Of a DNA stretch of 64,000 bases, positions 18,781 to 26,763 are shown one piece after another (position 1 is the stretch's first letter; every line of letters starts with the position of its first letter). This DNA comes from Niastella vici. GTDB lineage: Bacteria; Bacteroidota; Bacteroidia; Chitinophagales; Chitinophagaceae. The notes beneath the pieces were generated by a model, which ran no database searches, was not told where the DNA came from, and saw only the letters and a program-made list of their open reading frames with translations. A program made the position numbers and the translations under genes. The stretch covers positions 434,001 to 498,000 of the forward strand of contig NZ_LVYD01000058.1 of assembly GCF_002077945.1 (NCBI RefSeq), in the 5' to 3' direction.

Positions 18781-19619
18781 GGTTTATATTTCATTATTTT
18801 TGATGGAGTAATAATGAAAGAATCAGGAACTACTTTTACTTCTCTTTTGGGGATATATATTTTTTTCAACTTTATTAAATGGTACAATAAAACATAATAT
18901 TTATTACGATAAACTAACGTTCCTTTATTCCATTTCAATTTGCCCGGTATTCCTTCAATAATATTTAAATCGAAATAAACATTAATATAGCCTGCCATTT
19001 GTAATCTTTGGATGACGTGCATCATACTCTCGATTTCAGTTTTAACTTCATCATATTTTTTCCCATCAGTGAAATCATCATGTGCAAAATTTGTTTCATC
19101 AAAACAATAATGCGTATCACTTTTAAAAACTTTTTTGTAGTCTTTGCTCTGCTTAAACAAAGTATTAAGTTTATCTGAATTTCTAAACAAAACAAAGCAT
19201 CCCGGAATCCAATCTGGCCGCACGCTTATAATATCATGAGCCGATAATACTTTCCTGGTCATAAAGGACCTGATATTCCCAAATATTATATCAATATCTC
19301 CATGGCCCCAAAAGTCATACCCTTTAAGAATGTCGTTGAAAATATATCCATAAGCTGGTTTAAAATCACACAGTTTATAAGCATGGCTAATTTTAATTGT
19401 AAATCCTAATCTCTTTGAAGTCAGTTTGCTTACTGCTTCTAAACTTGTATAAATAAATTTTACATTTTTTGTATACCGTTTCTTATAGACATCGTCAGTG
19501 ACTATATAAAAATCAACGGAAGGATTGTATTTACAGGAATGAATAAAATAATCAAAATACCAGGGCAACTTGCCAAAATAGCAAACTAAAAATGCGATTT
19601 TATGTTTATAATGGGACAT
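18777..19619 (-). CDS. DUF6625-like glycosyltransferase-type protein (paralogue)
   Basis: A 280-residue protein opening IAFLVCYFGKLPWYFDYFIHSC, with a DxD-like block KGYDFWGHGDIDIIFGNIR near residue 115. It is a paralogue of the distal gene at 13450-14373, with the same blocks in the same order. No signal peptide. It lies between the exporter gene and the HlyD gene and overlaps the latter by 4 bp, so it belongs to the same operon. Probable nucleotide-sugar-dependent transferase; acceptor unknown. Confidence 0.7.
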   Translation of the reverse strand: MSHYKHKIAFLVCYFGKLPWYFDYFIHSCKYNPSVDFYIVTDDVYKKRYTKNVKFIYTSLEAVSKLTSKRLGFTIKISHAYKLCDFKPAYGYIFNDILKGYDFWGHGDIDIIFGNIRSFMTRKVLSAHDIISVRPDWIPGCFVLFRNSDKLNTLFKQSKDYKKVFKSDTHYCFDETNFAHDDFTDGKKYDEVKTEIESMMHVIQRLQMAGYINVYFDLNIIEGIPGKLKWNKGTLVYRNKYYVLLYHLIKLKKIYIPKREVKVVPDSFIITPSKIMKYKP

Positions 19620-19796
19620 TGTTTTTAATTAACGCTGTTTTGTCAGAATAAAACTAAGTGGCTGCAAGAATCCCACCACTTACTATTCTTTATTTAATAA
19701 CTGGAACATCTATACCCGGTAACATAACCGCAATCGAGGTTGTATGAACAACATGTTGCCATATACCACTTGCTGCCTATTCAAGTAGAAATATTT

Positions 19797-21998
19797 TTAG
19801 CTTCCAAGTTCTAATTGATTTTTTATAAGTTCATAATATTTACCCTTTTTCATAGTGAGTGCTTCATGTGTCCCTTCTTCAGCGATTTCACCATTTTCTA
19901 GCACTACAATCTTGTCTGCATTTTTAACCGTGCTCAATCTGTGGGCTACCACAACAACAGTTTTGCCTTCAAAGAATTGTTGAAGGTTTTCCAATATTAC
20001 TTTTTCATTATTGGCATCTAAAGCATTGGTAGCTTCATCGAAAAATATAAACTCAGGGTTTTTATATACGGCTCTTGCAATAGAGATCCTTTGCCGTTGG
20101 CCGCCGCTGATCCCCGTTCCTTCTGCACCCAATTTGGTATAAAAGCCTAATGGCAGTGATTCTACAAATGATAATATATTAGCTGTTTTACAAGCATTTA
20201 TTAATTTTTCATTGTCAATATTCTCATCTGTCACGGTAATATTCTTCCTGATAATATCATTGAAAATAAAATTGTCCTGCATGACGGCACCGCTTATGCT
20301 GCGCCAAAACCTGGGACTGATGATCTTGAAATTTGAATTACCTAAATATATATCGCCCTTATAGTTATCATAAAGCTTCAATAGTAATTTGAGGAGTGTA
20401 GTTTTACCGCTGCCGCTCATACCTACAATGGCAGTAATTTTTCCTTGTGGAATTTCTAGACTAATATTCTTTAACACAGCTTCATTACCCGCGCCGGGAT
20501 AAGTAAAAGAAAGATCTTTTATTTGAATGCCATGTTGGTCAGATAAGTAATGGCTAAATTGCCTGTTAGTGGGTTCCTCATCCTCCAGCGAATGGATATC
20601 ATTTAATCTTTCCAGGCTTATTTTAGCATCCTGCGCCTGTTGTGTGAAACCGACTAATTGTTCAATGGGACTATTTAACTGGCCGAGAATGTATTGTATT
20701 GCCAGCATGGCTCCTAATGTTAAATTTCCTTCTACTACTAATTTGGCGACTAAAAAAGTGATAGTGATATTTTTTCCCTGGTTAATGAAAAATGCTCCAA
20801 TTTGTTGATACTGGCTTAGTGATAAATTTTTAAAACTTAACTTAAACAATCCGGCCTGTAAGCCTTCCCATGACCAGCGAAAAGTTTGCTCAGCATTATT
20901 TAGTTTTATTTCCTGCATACCATACACCAATTGCATGGTGGCATTGTTTTCTTTTGACGCAATGGCAAAACGTTTATAATCTAATTGCCGCCTGTATTTT
21001 AAAAGTATTTGTATCCATATTAAATATAAAATACTGCCTACCACGAATACAATAAATACAATAACACTATACGAGAGCATCACAAAAGAAAAAATAATAA
21101 GGTTCACCATGCTGAATAACGTACTTAATGCAGTACCAGTTAAAAAGCCTTGAATTCGTTGATGGTCACTGATGCGTTGAATAATATCGCCGGGATGTTT
21201 GCTGTCGAAAAACTGCATAGGAAGTTTTAACAGCTTTGCCCAAAAGCCCGAAAGCAGGGAAATATTAATCCGGGTGCTGATATGTAATAGAATACGGCTT
21301 CGAATAAATTCAACTATTGTTTGGGAAAACAATAACATTAACTGTGCAGCCAATACAATGGTAATGAAATTTAAGTTTTGTGTATTGATACCGGTATCTA
21401 CAATGCTTTGTGTGAGATATGGAAAAATTAATTGTAAAGCGCTGCCGATCAATAAACCAATGGCAACCTGTATAAAATACGCCCTCTGATTTTTTACATA
21501 ACTAAATAAAGTATCCCAACCTATTTTGCTTTTGGATGTTTGCTCATCGTCATATTCTAATTGTTTAAACCGAGGAGTGGGCTCTAATAGAAGAGCAATG
21601 CCCTTTTCAGTGCTGTTCTCAGAGGTCGAGATCCAATTTTTTAAAAAATCTTCTTTGGTCAATTTTATTAAGCCTCTAGCCGGGTCGGCAATAACAAGGT
21701 TTTTTTTATTTGATTGAGGAGTTAAAACAACAAAGTGATATTGTTGCCAAAGTAATATGGCCGGTAATGGGGCATCATTGATAAGCTGATCAAAACTCAA
21801 TTTGGTTCCCACAGATTTTAAACCTATATTCTCAGCAGCATCTGCCAGGCCTAATAAACTAACCCCTCCTTTGCCATACTGGGTTTTCTTTCGTAAAAGA
21901 TCCAGGTTAATACTACGTCCGTAATATTTTGATACCATGCGTAAGCAGGTGGGCCCGCAATCCATAGCATCTAATTGTTTATAAACCTGAAAACTCAT
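19797..21998 (-). CDS. Peptidase C39-containing ABC exporter (PCAT)
   Basis: A 733-residue, three-part protein. Residues 1-140 are an active-looking C39 cysteine protease (C14 in MDCGPTCL, His in WQQYHFVVL, Asp in VIADPARG). Residues about 170-450 carry six membrane helices. Residues about 490-733 are the ATPase (GMSGSGKTT Walker A, ISGGQRQRISIARA signature, FIFFDEATNALD Walker B, VVVAHRLS H-loop). PCATs cut the leader after a double-glycine-type motif and export the core peptide. The natural substrates are the two AG-leader peptides at 23309-23777, using the HlyD adaptor at 17443-18780. Confidence 0.95.
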   Translation of the reverse strand: MSFQVYKQLDAMDCGPTCLRMVSKYYGRSINLDLLRKKTQYGKGGVSLLGLADAAENIGLKSVGTKLSFDQLINDAPLPAILLWQQYHFVVLTPQSNKKNLVIADPARGLIKLTKEDFLKNWISTSENSTEKGIALLLEPTPRFKQLEYDDEQTSKSKIGWDTLFSYVKNQRAYFIQVAIGLLIGSALQLIFPYLTQSIVDTGINTQNLNFITIVLAAQLMLLFSQTIVEFIRSRILLHISTRINISLLSGFWAKLLKLPMQFFDSKHPGDIIQRISDHQRIQGFLTGTALSTLFSMVNLIIFSFVMLSYSVIVFIVFVVGSILYLIWIQILLKYRRQLDYKRFAIASKENNATMQLVYGMQEIKLNNAEQTFRWSWEGLQAGLFKLSFKNLSLSQYQQIGAFFINQGKNITITFLVAKLVVEGNLTLGAMLAIQYILGQLNSPIEQLVGFTQQAQDAKISLERLNDIHSLEDEEPTNRQFSHYLSDQHGIQIKDLSFTYPGAGNEAVLKNISLEIPQGKITAIVGMSGSGKTTLLKLLLKLYDNYKGDIYLGNSNFKIISPRFWRSISGAVMQDNFIFNDIIRKNITVTDENIDNEKLINACKTANILSFVESLPLGFYTKLGAEGTGISGGQRQRISIARAVYKNPEFIFFDEATNALDANNEKVILENLQQFFEGKTVVVVAHRLSTVKNADKIVVLENGEIAEEGTHEALTMKKGKYYELIKNQLELGS

Positions 21999-22114
21999 GC
22001 TCTGCCTTTCAATATTTTTTGTGGGGGAAAAATAAAAAACTGTCTGGGTAAGGCCATTAGGATCATGGCCATGGCTTAGCCAACTAAATACTTTGCTGGC
22101 TTTACGTTGTACGA

Positions 22115-23224
22115 TTATTTACTTTTGTATTGTTGAAGTTTTAATTCATATTCAGCCAATGTGGCGCTGGAAAAATTTTTCCTGTTTTTCAAGTCGGCAA
22201 TGGCTTTTTGTTGTGCGTCGATCGCTTTTAATGAATCGTTTGCCCGCCAATATAAGGTTGCCATATTGTTATAAAATTTATATAGATCAACATTTTCAGG
22301 AAAGGCAATATGATCGATCTCGGCTTGGTAAGCTTCCGCACCTAACTGGTAAATTTCAGCAGGGAGCTTTAGTTTGTCTGCATATGTTCTAACAGCTACC
22401 CTGATCTGAGACCAGGCAGGTTCATCATAGGTTGGTGTCACCATCGCCATTTTGCCATATTCATAAGCTTTTCGCGGGTCGATTCTGAGTAACGAAACAA
22501 AGGTGTTATAAGCGATTATAGGCGCATATTTCAGATCGGGTTCCTTTCGAACGATCTCATTGATCGTTAAAAGCACAGAATCCGGATCCCGAAGATCTTG
22601 CAAGGGATCGTGTCTGAACCTGATCAATTCATAAGACGCATCCTGATCCAGTTTTGCGAGGCGCCGTTGCCAATTGCGCCTGGCCAAAGCCTCGTTAATA
22701 TCCCAAGTATTGTTTTTTATCTTCTGCAGCACTTCCTCAAGCAACATGGGGTGGCCAATCCAGGCTATTTTCCCTTCTGCATTCACTACAAAAACACTCG
22801 GGATGCCATGTGCTTCTGCAGCATTGAGCCAACCAGACTGCATCAGATAGCTATCCTCTACCGCCACGGGATAATCCATCCGGTCTCCCATGCTATCGAC
22901 AAATGCTTTTACCTTTTCGATGGGAGTGGTTTTCCGCTCCATGACATCGATACTTAAAACGGTGAACTTATCCCTGTATTTTCGGGCTAGGGCCGAAAGA
23001 TGCGGCATAGCACTTCTGCACGGCGCACACCAGGTGGCCCAGAATTCAATCACATACACCTTATTCTTTTCCAGGTGCTGAACCGGTGATCCTTTTATCC
23101 ACTCACGCAGCCGTAACGGAGGCGCCGGATCGCCAATATTTAGCGAAGGGGGCCGAATCTCCTGCCCATGGGTGGCAACTGTTATAACACATAACAGCAA
23201 TGGTAAATTGAAATTCAATCGCAT
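22115..23224 (-). CDS. TlpA-like thioredoxin-domain protein with C-terminal helical region
   Basis: About 369 residues from an ATG at 23224. The frame also offers an ATG at 23251, but the downstream start puts the signal peptide (LPLLLCVITVATHG) at the N-terminus. Residues about 35-170 are a TlpA/AlkyhydroperoxidaseC-like thioredoxin fold with a CxxC site in FWATWCAPC and a cis-Pro in GIPSVFVV. The rest (about 180-369) is helical and TPR-like. It probably acts in the periplasm as a thiol-disulfide reductant or isomerase. Its place right after the Cys-rich peptide genes suggests it handles their disulfides. Confidence 0.8.
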   Translation of the reverse strand: MRLNFNLPLLLCVITVATHGQEIRPPSLNIGDPAPPLRLREWIKGSPVQHLEKNKVYVIEFWATWCAPCRSAMPHLSALARKYRDKFTVLSIDVMERKTTPIEKVKAFVDSMGDRMDYPVAVEDSYLMQSGWLNAAEAHGIPSVFVVNAEGKIAWIGHPMLLEEVLQKIKNNTWDINEALARRNWQRRLAKLDQDASYELIRFRHDPLQDLRDPDSVLLTINEIVRKEPDLKYAPIIAYNTFVSLLRIDPRKAYEYGKMAMVTPTYDEPAWSQIRVAVRTYADKLKLPAEIYQLGAEAYQAEIDHIAFPENVDLYKFYNNMATLYWRANDSLKAIDAQQKAIADLKNRKNFSSATLAEYELKLQQYKSK

Positions 23225-23308
23225 AACTATGAATATACTTCGTAGCCTCAAAAAGCTGCAGTCTACCCCAGGTACACTGCAGCAATGGATAAGAAAATTA
23301 CGCAGTTA

Positions 23309-23521
23309 TCAACTAGCGCCTGCACAGTAGCATGTTGTACCACCAGTATTAGCTCTACATTTGCCGGTACCGCCACTTGAAAATGTACAGTCGACGTAGG
23401 GGTCGCACCAACTCAATGAAGTAGCGCAACCTCCGCTGTCGCTGCCTGCCATGATCTTCTTCATTTCAGCCCGGCTCAGCTTTCCATGAATATTTGCCAG
23501 GCTCAATTTTTTTTGTTTCAT
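23309..23521 (-). CDS. Cys-rich RiPP-type precursor peptide 1
   Basis: A 70-residue peptide. The leader (residues 1-26: KKLSLANIHGKLSRAEMKKI followed by MAG) resembles the GG-type leader of Bacteroidota natural-product precursors, with AG in place of GG at the cleavage point. The predicted core of 44 residues begins SDSGGCATS, holds six Cys, is rich in Gly, Ser and Thr and ends CYCAGAS. An even Cys count and adjacent VKOR/thioredoxin genes point to disulfides; the Ser/Thr content leaves room for glycosylation or dehydration. The leader differs from that of peptide 2 at only two positions. Confidence 0.8.
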   Translation of the reverse strand: MKQKKLSLANIHGKLSRAEMKKIMAGSDSGGCATSLSWCDPYVDCTFSSGGTGKCRANTGGTTCYCAGAS

Positions 23522-23561
23522 AACACTTTATGTTTTTGTTGTAAAGAATTGTACAACATTG

Positions 23562-23777
23562 TTAACAAGCTCCGGCACAGTAGCAGCTTCCGGATTGACT
23601 CATTCTGCATGTGCCCGTAACGCTGGTACCCCCGCAATGCAAAACACATGACAGAAAAATATTACTGCACCATGTGCCGCATTGGCCAGCGTCGTCGCTG
23701 CCAGCCATAATCTTCTTCATTTCAGCCCGGCTTAACTTTCCCTGGATATTTGCCAGGCTCAACTTTTTTTGTCTCAT
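23562..23777 (-). CDS. Cys-rich RiPP-type precursor peptide 2
   Basis: A 71-residue peptide. The leader is nearly identical to that of peptide 1 (KKLSLANIQGKLSRAEMKKI, then MAG). The predicted core of 45 residues begins SDDAGQCGTWC, contains eight Cys and ends SCYCAGAC. Leaders are conserved while the cores share only the C-terminal CYCAG block and a central GGT...TG(T/K)CR block, the usual pattern for paralogous precursors with diversified products. It lies 40 bp upstream of peptide 1. A two-tier hairpin lies in the leader region between this gene and the upstream VKOR fusion gene. Confidence 0.8.
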   Translation of the reverse strand: MRQKKLSLANIQGKLSRAEMKKIMAGSDDAGQCGTWCSNIFLSCVLHCGGTSVTGTCRMSQSGSCYCAGAC

Positions 23778-23846
23778 AAATTTTACGTTTTTAATGTTAA
23801 TAATTGAAGGTAATGCCTGCTGCTTTAAGCGTCACAGGCTTTGGCT

Positions 23847-23889
23847 GCCCGGCATCCCGGTTGCGCATACCGGGTTAGCTCAGCCGGGC
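23847..23889. promoter_or_regulatory. Two-tier GC-rich hairpin between oxidoreductase and precursor genes
   Basis: Outer stem GCCCGGC (23847-23853) pairs with GCCGGGC (23883-23889). Inside it CCCGGT (23856-23861) pairs with ACCGGG (23869-23874). On the minus strand, the direction of transcription here, no U-tract follows, so it is not a simple terminator for the VKOR gene. On the plus strand TTTTCTT follows. It could be an mRNA-processing or stabilising element that raises precursor levels, or a terminator for antisense transcription. Confidence 0.45.
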
Positions 23890-23904
23890 TTTTCTTCCGG
23901 GGAG

Positions 23905-25530
23905 CTACTCCAGAAGAAAGTATTTTAAGTCAGCTATGTCGTATGTTCTGGGAAGTTGATACCCATTTATAAAAAAGGTGGGTGTAGCGGTTACCTTCAT
24001 GTCAGTGCACCACTGGTTCATGGCTTTTATTTTTATATCCTGCTTTTGTAATTGTCCGTTCACCGGGTATTTCCAGGCAAACGCTTCATAATCCTTTTTC
24101 TCAGGAAGATACCAGTCATCAAGGGCTTTTTTTATGGTGTTTTCGTCACTCGTTTCTGCAATGGCCATTAAATGCATGGCAGGTTTGGTCATGACTTCAT
24201 CCCCTCCGTACCCTGTGGTGAAAATGATCTTAGCCTTTAGATCAGGCATTTCTTCAAGCAGCTTCTCCATGTCGGGGTGCGCTCTGGAGCAGGGACCACA
24301 ATAAGGATTACATACTTTTATTAATGTGTGTTTTGCAGTGGCTGATCCCAGATCGATACCCAGGCCATCGGGTATGGTTACCTTTGGTTGGTTCCTGAGC
24401 AGTGTGTCGAAAATTTCTTCATTGAATTTTATCCTGAAATACTCGCGTTTGTCGTTCTTTGCGAGCTGAATCTTCAGAACGAACGGTTTAATGGTAAACC
24501 AGCAAAGTACAGGCACAGCATACAGCAATAAGCCCTGCGCCAATACAGGTAAATTGATCGCCGGCCATGAACTATATAAGTGATTAACTAATACATTAAC
24601 TGCCCCTGCCACCAGCAGCACCTGTACGATAAGACAAAGCACACACCATTGCTTTGCCACCCGCCATTGGTAATACACTGAAAATACAGGGTAAGGAAGG
24701 GCCAGTATATTTATCAGAGCGATCAGCGAAATATAAACCATCATATTCCCTCCTGCAAGTATCATGCAGAGCAGGGCGCTGGTATAATAAAAAAATCCAA
24801 CCTCACTCCAGCTAAGCCAACCGAATGCTTTGGCTGCTTTACCTGTAAGTATGGCTGCGCAGTTTCCTTTTGCAATACCGGTACACACTTTCTGCAATAA
24901 GGGATTATTCCTGTCTGTTTCATACCATATTAACAATGATGTAACGAAAACCCCGGCAAGTGTAATAAAGTACTGCAAAAAGATGGCAGTCGCCGGAAAA
25001 GAATTTTCACCAACATCATTTTTGATATTCGTCCAAAAAAGAAAAGTGGCCAGAAAAGCTATAACAAAAATAGCCGCTCCAGAAACCAGGGTAGCTACGG
25101 TTTCCTTTCGTTTAGCGGCTTTATAATCCGGCTCACCGGAATGCACATTTGGCTCCGCAATAAGGTACAAACCAACCCAGCCCTGGTCCTTTATAAAATC
25201 ACTTCTGGTACTGGTTACATTCCTTTTATAGTTACTGTCAAGAAAATGAACGTAATTGTCATCTACTGCAGTAACAACTATGAAGGGCGCTCCTGCTCTT
25301 CTTGTAAGAGCGATAAACGGTAACGGCAGTTGGTCAATATTCGCTGTATCTATCTTTCCCGCACCATTCGGCAAATTCCATTTACCCAAGGCATCACTAA
25401 TGCTGAGCAGACTGGTCTCGTCTGGATGATTCTTGAGCGTTTCGTTTACTGTAGAAGCATTTACCTTTACACGCAGGTGGCGAAGAAAAGCAATAGTAGC
25501 TTTTACGTGGGATTCGAAAGCAATGAACAT
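23905..25530 (-). CDS. C39-like / VKOR / thioredoxin fusion (disulfide-forming oxidoreductase)
   Basis: A 541-residue protein with three parts. Residues 1-130 have the C39-peptidase-like fold but lack the catalytic Cys (HPDETSLLSISDALGKW occupies that area), so it is probably a leader- or substrate-binding domain. Residues about 145-345 are a VKOR membrane domain with a loop Cys pair (C-x7-C in VCTGIAKGNCAA) and the WCVLC active site. Residues about 380-541 are a DsbA/thioredoxin-like domain with NPYCGPC and cis-Pro in ATPTFFING. Together they form a full relay that oxidises substrate thiols and passes electrons to quinone. It is the gene before the precursors. Confidence 0.85.
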   Translation of the reverse strand: MFIAFESHVKATIAFLRHLRVKVNASTVNETLKNHPDETSLLSISDALGKWNLPNGAGKIDTANIDQLPLPFIALTRRAGAPFIVVTAVDDNYVHFLDSNYKRNVTSTRSDFIKDQGWVGLYLIAEPNVHSGEPDYKAAKRKETVATLVSGAAIFVIAFLATFLFWTNIKNDVGENSFPATAIFLQYFITLAGVFVTSLLIWYETDRNNPLLQKVCTGIAKGNCAAILTGKAAKAFGWLSWSEVGFFYYTSALLCMILAGGNMMVYISLIALINILALPYPVFSVYYQWRVAKQWCVLCLIVQVLLVAGAVNVLVNHLYSSWPAINLPVLAQGLLLYAVPVLCWFTIKPFVLKIQLAKNDKREYFRIKFNEEIFDTLLRNQPKVTIPDGLGIDLGSATAKHTLIKVCNPYCGPCSRAHPDMEKLLEEMPDLKAKIIFTTGYGGDEVMTKPAMHLMAIAETSDENTIKKALDDWYLPEKKDYEAFAWKYPVNGQLQKQDIKIKAMNQWCTDMKVTATPTFFINGYQLPRTYDIADLKYFLLE

Positions 25531-25630
25531 AATGAGATAAAGTTTATAGTGAGCTACTTAAAATTATTTTAAATTTATTCATCATCCGGTGAAATTTAAT
25601 ATTTGCGCAGTTTTGACTATAACTGTTTGT

Positions 25631-25915
25631 CTATGGGGCCTGCTTGTTTTTGTTGATTGCTTGAAATGGCAAGTAGTTAAAAAACTTCAGAGACGATGAT
25701 CCCCGGTGGTACCGTTGTCGATAATGGGTATGGCTTTGGGAGCGCTGAGGAACATCCCATTTAGTTAATGCGTCGGAAATGGAAAGTAAGCTGGGGTAAT
25801 CAGGATAATTCCGCAAAGTTTCATCAACTGTAGTCTTATTTATTTTAATTTTTAATTGCTTCAATAAAGCAATAGTTGCAATGACTATATTTTCATATTG
25901 GTTGAACATATGCAA
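25631..25915 (-). pseudogene. Truncated copy of the C39-like N-terminal domain
   Basis: A 94-residue frame whose first 55 residues align with the N-terminus of the VKOR fusion just downstream (KINKTTVDETLRNYPDYPSL then LSISDALTKWDVP). After DVP the similarity stops and the tail (QRSQSHTHYRQRYHRG...) looks like out-of-frame or foreign sequence before a stop. The rest of the VKOR and thioredoxin domains is missing. It is most likely a remnant of a duplicated C39-VKOR gene at the 5' edge of the cluster, although a short stand-alone leader-binding protein cannot be excluded. Confidence 0.6.
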
Positions 25916-26763
25916 GCTATTAAGAGGATAAATTCACTAAAGAATAGAAATACACAAGCCTGTCAATTGTTAAAATCCAATCAACAAATTAATAATCCAG
26001 CGTAAGTGGAATAAATATGGGGCACTATGTTAGTGATCAGTACTTAAGTATTGTTTAATTCTTTCCGTTTAATCTTGTTTTTCTGGCAGGAGTAAATTGC
26101 GATGGCAATAGTTGCGGACAGTAATTGCAAAAAGATAAGGTGCTTCTTCTTCATGGAAATAGGTATTTGATGGTTCACATAAACCTTAAATGCAGACCGT
26201 TATTTAATAACTCTATGGAACATGTATAACGGTTTTTAATAACTGGCCTGAAGACGATAACCGAAGTTAAAAAATAAATGTGTTATTTACATAAACAAAT
26301 TTATAACTGTGCCAAATTTGACAATAACCGTGTAGTTTTTGACAATAAGCGTGTAAACATGGGCAATCAATTTGCAAAAAACATTGCCTGAACGACTAGC
26401 GGAACAGGATGCGATAGGACTGTTATATATCATCAGTAATTAATTGACTGCTGCCAGCGTGAATATGTGAATAGAATGCGGAGGGAAACAAATAGACCAG
26501 GCTGCCTGTGTTTAAATAATATTAAGCCTCGAAGAACTGAATCATGCAAATTGTAATATCGCAGATAAAGACATGAAATTGTTATATGCATCTCTCAATG
26601 AAAAAAACTCAAAGATCCTGATCGGGGATACCTCCCTTCGGCAAAGACCCCCAAAGGCAATCAGCTATATCCTGCAGCTGCTAAATATTCTTTGGCAGGT
26701 TAAAATAAATGTATAATTTACGTATATAAATTCACTGGCCCGAATAACAGTGAAGCTGCTTTT
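25916..26763. other. 848-bp intergenic region between RiPP cluster and sigma gene
   Basis: AT-rich stretch between divergent transcription units. It should hold the promoter of the minus-strand RiPP cluster (near 25916-26030) and that of the sigma gene. I found no exact TAnnTTTG -7 box with a good TTG partner in either direction. It contains the small lipoprotein-like frame at 26044-26154. The remaining 600 bp (26155-26763) show no credible coding frame. Confidence 0.4.
26044..26154 (-). CDS. Possible 36-residue lipoprotein-like peptide
   Basis: Minus-strand frame from ATG at 26154 to TAA at 26044. It encodes MKKKHLIFLQLLSATIAIAI followed by YSCQKNKIKRKELNNT. A basic start, a hydrophobic core and a lipobox-like IYSC, with a short basic tail, resemble a small lipoprotein. 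It lies about 130 bp upstream of the cluster's first frame and on the same strand. Such peptides are sometimes immunity or lysis factors, but nothing here proves that. It may also be chance. Confidence 0.35.
   Translation of the reverse strand: MKKKHLIFLQLLSATIAIAIYSCQKNKIKRKELNNT

Noticed and set aside
23309..23777. Radical-SAM-modified peptides, as suggested by the leader type
   Set aside because: No radical SAM enzyme (CxxxCxxC) is encoded anywhere in the block.
23868..23915. tRNA-like GGTTAGCTCAG string near the hairpin
   Set aside because: No anticodon arm or T-arm follows, and the bases are used by the two-tier hairpin.
23611..23928. Plus-strand open frame of 105 codons across the precursor genes
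   Set aside because: It is antisense to a convincing leader/core peptide and to the GC-rich hairpin, and has no recognisable domain.
23309..25530. Standard class I lanthipeptide cluster
   Set aside because: No full LanB dehydratase and no LanC cyclase are visible. Only a LanB C-terminal-like protein is present, while disulfide and glycosyl genes dominate.
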